Below, piece after piece: positions 40,599-42,460 of a DNA stretch of 42,460 nucleotides. The first letter of the stretch is position 1. Each line of letters begins with the position of its first letter. A program made the translations under genes and the position numbers. The stretch is from assembly GCA_050010555.1 (NCBI GenBank), contig JBEKKV010000026.1, forward strand, positions 1 through 42,460, read 5' to 3'. The notes beneath the pieces were generated by a model that saw only the letters and a program-made list of their open reading frames with translations, made no database searches and had not been told where the DNA came from. The stretch is from JALHUB01 sp050010555 (GTDB lineage: Bacteria; Chloroflexota; Dehalococcoidia; DSTF01; JALHUB01).

Positions 40599-41168
40599 AT
40601 GAGCAAAATACTCAAGTTCTTCAAGGCAACACGGGAAGAGGAAGGGATCACCGGTCTGGAGACCGCCATCATCTTGATCGCCTTCGTAGTTGTGGCGACC
40701 GTCTTCGCATTCGTCGTGCTAAGCACCGGTCTCTTCAGCTCGGAGCGAGGCAAGGAAGCCGTCTACTCCGGCCTCCAGAAGACGGAAGGTTCGCTGGAGC
40801 TGAGGGGAAGCGTAATCGCCACCACCGACGGCACGACCGTTAGCTCTATCGTCTTCGACGTCGCGAATGCTGCCGGCGGCGAGCCCGTCGACCTCGATCC
40901 GGCTGCCACCAACAACAAGATGGTCGTTGACTACCGCGACGCCAACGTAAACGACACGAACTTAGCCTGGACGGTTAACTGGCTTGTCGGCAACAGCGAC
41001 AATCTGCTGTCTGAAGGTGAGCTCGCGGAGATCAATCTGGACGTCAGCGCTGAGAACCTGGGCCCAAACCAGCCCTTCACCATTGAGGTGAAGCCTCCGC
41101 TGGGCGGCACGATGACCATCGCCAGGACGACACCTGCCGGCCTGGATACGGTGGTTGACCTCCATTAA
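40599..41168 (+). CDS. Archaellin-like (archaeal-type flagellin/pilin) protein
   Basis: A 189-residue secreted filament-type protein. The N-terminus is a class III signal: a basic start, then 'EEEG' at 13-16 (cleavage after G16) followed directly by 'ITGLETAIILIAFVV', a hydrophobic helix (17-44) and 'STGLFSSERGKEAVYSGL'. This matches archaellins, including Gly at +3 and the 'STG' after the helix; Glu at +5 is as in bacterial type IV pilins. The C-terminal part is a beta-rich domain with 'GGTMTIARTTP'. The ATG at 40599 has AGGAGGG 5 nt upstream. No archaellum motor, ATPase or peptidase gene is in the window. It could form an archaellum-like or pilus filament, or be a lone pseudopilin. Confidence 0.8.
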   Translation: MSKILKFFKATREEEGITGLETAIILIAFVVVATVFAFVVLSTGLFSSERGKEAVYSGLQKTEGSLELRGSVIATTDGTTVSSIVFDVANAAGGEPVDLDPAATNNKMVVDYRDANVNDTNLAWTVNWLVGNSDNLLSEGELAEINLDVSAENLGPNQPFTIEVKPPLGGTMTIARTTPAGLDTVVDLH

Positions 41169-41239
41169 GGAGCAACTACTCTCCTTTAAGGAAAGCCAGC
41201 GGACGCGGCCGTAGGATTCCGACAATAGAGCCCGAAATC

Positions 41240-41269
41240 TGGGCACCCGCTCGAAAGAGTGGGTGCCCA
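41240..41269 (+). terminator. GAAA-tetraloop hairpin after the archaellin-like gene
   Basis: TGGGCACCC-GCTC (41240-41252) pairs with GAGT-GGGTGCCCA (41257-41269): a 13-bp stem with one G-T pair and a GAAA loop. There is no T-run, only GTCATCTCCTT, so it may act as an mRNA-stabilising end as well as a terminator. Confidence 0.65.
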
Positions 41270-41357
41270 GTCATCTCCTTCATACCCCTCTCGATCCAGC
41301 TCTCCGCGCCTCCTAAGACACCTCCGCGGCGAATGCGCCACTGACCATTGCGGCCAG

Positions 41358-41387
41358 TGGACATTTAGCCGGAATGCGTGCTATAGA
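41358..41387 (+). promoter_or_regulatory. Promoter of the acetate transporter gene
   Basis: TGGACA (41358-41363), an 18-bp spacer and TATAGA (41382-41387), 44 bp before the GTG. Confidence 0.5.
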
Positions 41388-41431
41388 TATCCACAATCGG
41401 AAATCGAAGCAGGAAATAGGAGGTTTCTTTC

Positions 41432-42085
41432 GTGGCAAACGACATCGAGGCAAGACTCGAAGCCCTGAGAAGAGAGGTCGAAGGGCTAAAGGGCAAGGCC
41501 GTCACGGTCACGGAGACTATCGCGAACCCCGCGCCTCTGGGTCTCGCCGGCTTTGGTCTCACCACGCTGCTGCTCAACGTGGTAAACGCAGGCATCATCA
41601 ACAAGACCGACATTGGGATGGTGTTGCCCGTCGGTCTCTTCTACGGCGGTCTCGCGCAGTTGCTGGCCGGCCAGTGGGAGTTCAAGAAGAACAACACCTT
41701 CGGCGCCACCGCCTTCACGTCCTTCGGCGCCTTCTGGCTGGCATTCGCTGTCATGGAGATATTCATCGGCAACAAGATTCTGGGCCCGGTATCGGCGCCA
41801 GGCGGGGTCACGGTGTTCCTGGTAGGATGGGGAATCTTCACCACCTACATGTTCGTCGGAACCATGCGGATCTCCGTGGCGCTGATGGTCGTGTTCGGGG
41901 CTCTGGCCATCCTATTCTATCTGCTGGCCTGGGGCGCACACAGCGGAAACTCAAACGTCGAGCACTTCGCCGGCTACGAGGGTCTGTTCACCGCGGGCGC
42001 TGCGCTGTACGCTTCGTTCGCGCAGATCGTTAACGAGACCTGGGGCTCGTACCTCATGCCGCTGGGCATCATCAAGCGCACGTAG
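41432..42085 (+). CDS. satP: SatP/YaaH-family acetate (succinate) transporter
   Basis: A 217-residue GPR1/FUN34/YaaH membrane protein with six hydrophobic helices. The family signature 'NPAPLGLAGFGLTT' opens TM1, and 'GGLAQLLAGQWEFKKNNTFGA' and 'FGAFWLAFA' follow. Such proteins form hexameric channels or carriers for acetate and succinate. The GTG at 41432 has AGGAGG 8 nt upstream. A charged N-terminal helix (residues 1-22) precedes the membrane part. It has its own promoter and terminator. Its likely substrate links it to the acetate-CoA ligase fusion at 19406-22117. Confidence 0.93.
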   Translation: MANDIEARLEALRREVEGLKGKAVTVTETIANPAPLGLAGFGLTTLLLNVVNAGIINKTDIGMVLPVGLFYGGLAQLLAGQWEFKKNNTFGATAFTSFGAFWLAFAVMEIFIGNKILGPVSAPGGVTVFLVGWGIFTTYMFVGTMRISVALMVVFGALAILFYLLAWGAHSGNSNVEHFAGYEGLFTAGAALYASFAQIVNETWGSYLMPLGIIKRT

Positions 42086-42138
42086 CCTGACGTGCAGGCT
42101 GGACTCGACCGGAAGTAAAGACAAACACGGGTAACAAG

Positions 42139-42178
42139 GAACCGCCGGCGCCAGTACGGACCGGCGGTTCTTCATTTC
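42139..42178 (+). terminator. Terminator of the acetate transporter gene
   Basis: GAACCGCCGG (42139-42148) pairs perfectly with CCGGCGGTTC (42161-42170), followed by TTCATTTC. Confidence 0.8.
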
Positions 42179-42204
42179 TCACGGCTGGCGGCGCAAAGGG
42201 ACGC

Positions 42205-42234
42205 AGAAGCGACGGTCGAACGACCGCCGCTTCT
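42205..42234 (-). terminator. Terminator hairpin of the universal stress protein gene
   Basis: AGAAGCG-A-CGGTC (42205-42217) pairs with GACCG-C-CGCTTCT (42222-42234), with one mismatch and a 4-nt loop. It lies 52 bp past the minus-strand stop; there is no clear T-run. Confidence 0.5.
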
Positions 42235-42286
42235 CTCGCTGGACCCTTGCTACGTTATCCGGGTGCTCGCCTGCTGTTTGGCCCGC

Positions 42287-42460
42287 CTAGGCCGCTGTTA
42301 TGAGCAGGACGGGCACGTGCGACTCCCTCAGCACCTGGTCCGCCACACTGCCGAACATCAGCCGTGCCACGCCGCGCCGAGAGCGGGTGGCCATGGCGAT
42401 GATGTCCGTGCCGTACTCGGCCGCCGCTTTCAGGATCTCGGCTGACGGGTTGCCGAAGCG
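42287..42460 (-). CDS. Universal stress protein UspA family, C-terminal 57 residues
   Basis: The frame is open from the window edge to TAG at 42287-42289. The product ends with the UspA nucleotide-binding signature G-x2-G-x9-GS in modified form: 'ATRSRRGVARLMFGSVADQV' followed by 'LRESHVPVLLI', with 'DIIAMAT' before it. The usual second position is Arg-rich, as in ATP-binding USPs. The N-terminal part lies outside the window, so length and domain number (one or two USP domains) are unknown. Confidence 0.85.
   Translation of the reverse strand, partial: RFGNPSAEILKAAAEYGTDIIAMATRSRRGVARLMFGSVADQVLRESHVPVLLITAA

Noticed and set aside
1..42460. CRISPR array, rRNA genes, insertion sequences
   Set aside because: I looked for regularly spaced repeats, rRNA-like stretches and transposase motifs and saw none.

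Overview
The window is a GC-rich bacterial chromosome segment. The gene mix fits a Chloroflexota-type lineage, probably near Dehalococcoidia: a SUF cluster without SufR, an ADP-forming acetate-CoA ligase fused to a GNAT domain, TreT, several '...A(V/S)xC' lipoproteins, and an archaellin-like gene in an otherwise bacterial setting. The lineage is my inference; no rRNA or ribosomal protein gene is present to test it.

Layout. Positions 1-2150 hold the end of a membrane acyltransferase/SGNH gene, convergent with a DUF3089 lipoprotein. Positions 2359-8753 are a small integrated element. It is bounded by a 37-bp exact repeat of the 5' half of tRNA-Gly(UCC) and carries an MmeI-like restriction-modification enzyme, a two-helix membrane protein, an HUH-type rolling-circle Rep with interleaved inverted repeats just upstream of its start, small unknown genes and a tyrosine recombinase beside the intact tRNA. 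The element supplies the 5' half and upstream region of the intact tRNA, while the old tRNA promoter now faces a 37-nt stub. Next come typA and small genes (8845-11506), a repeat-built lipoprotein and a membrane glycosyltransferase (to 14850). A minus-strand block follows: an orphan fdhE, a PAS/GAF/HD-GYP sensor and the GNAT-ligase fusion (14873-22117). treT, pfkA and a YVTN propeller protein are on the plus strand (22287-25923).

Positions 25901-31399 are a minus-strand run: acyl-CoA dehydrogenase, uppP, a sirtuin, a YciI-like protein, a 3-hydroxyacyl-CoA dehydrogenase that looks C-terminally short beside a palindrome block, and an M20 peptidase broken by an internal deletion with frame change. 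Positions 31524-33284 are a compact operon (small CxxC protein, Cys-rich PadR regulator, half-length PadR paralogue, arsM) behind a dyad operator, so it is probably an arsenic-responsive unit controlled by PadR rather than ArsR. A lipoprotein and a strong terminator precede a complete sufCBD-Rieske-sufS-sufU-sufT operon (34417-40295). The window ends with an archaellin-like gene behind a structured leader, a SatP-type acetate transporter and the end of a universal stress protein gene.

Themes. Acetate and acetyl turnover recurs (SatP, acetate-CoA ligase with GNAT, sirtuin). Two genes, the MmeI-like enzyme and the glycosyltransferase, have a -10 box only 4-7 nt before the start codon and look leaderless. 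The most interesting parts are the tRNA-Gly element with its Rep and candidate origin, the PadR-arsM operon, and the archaellin-like gene.
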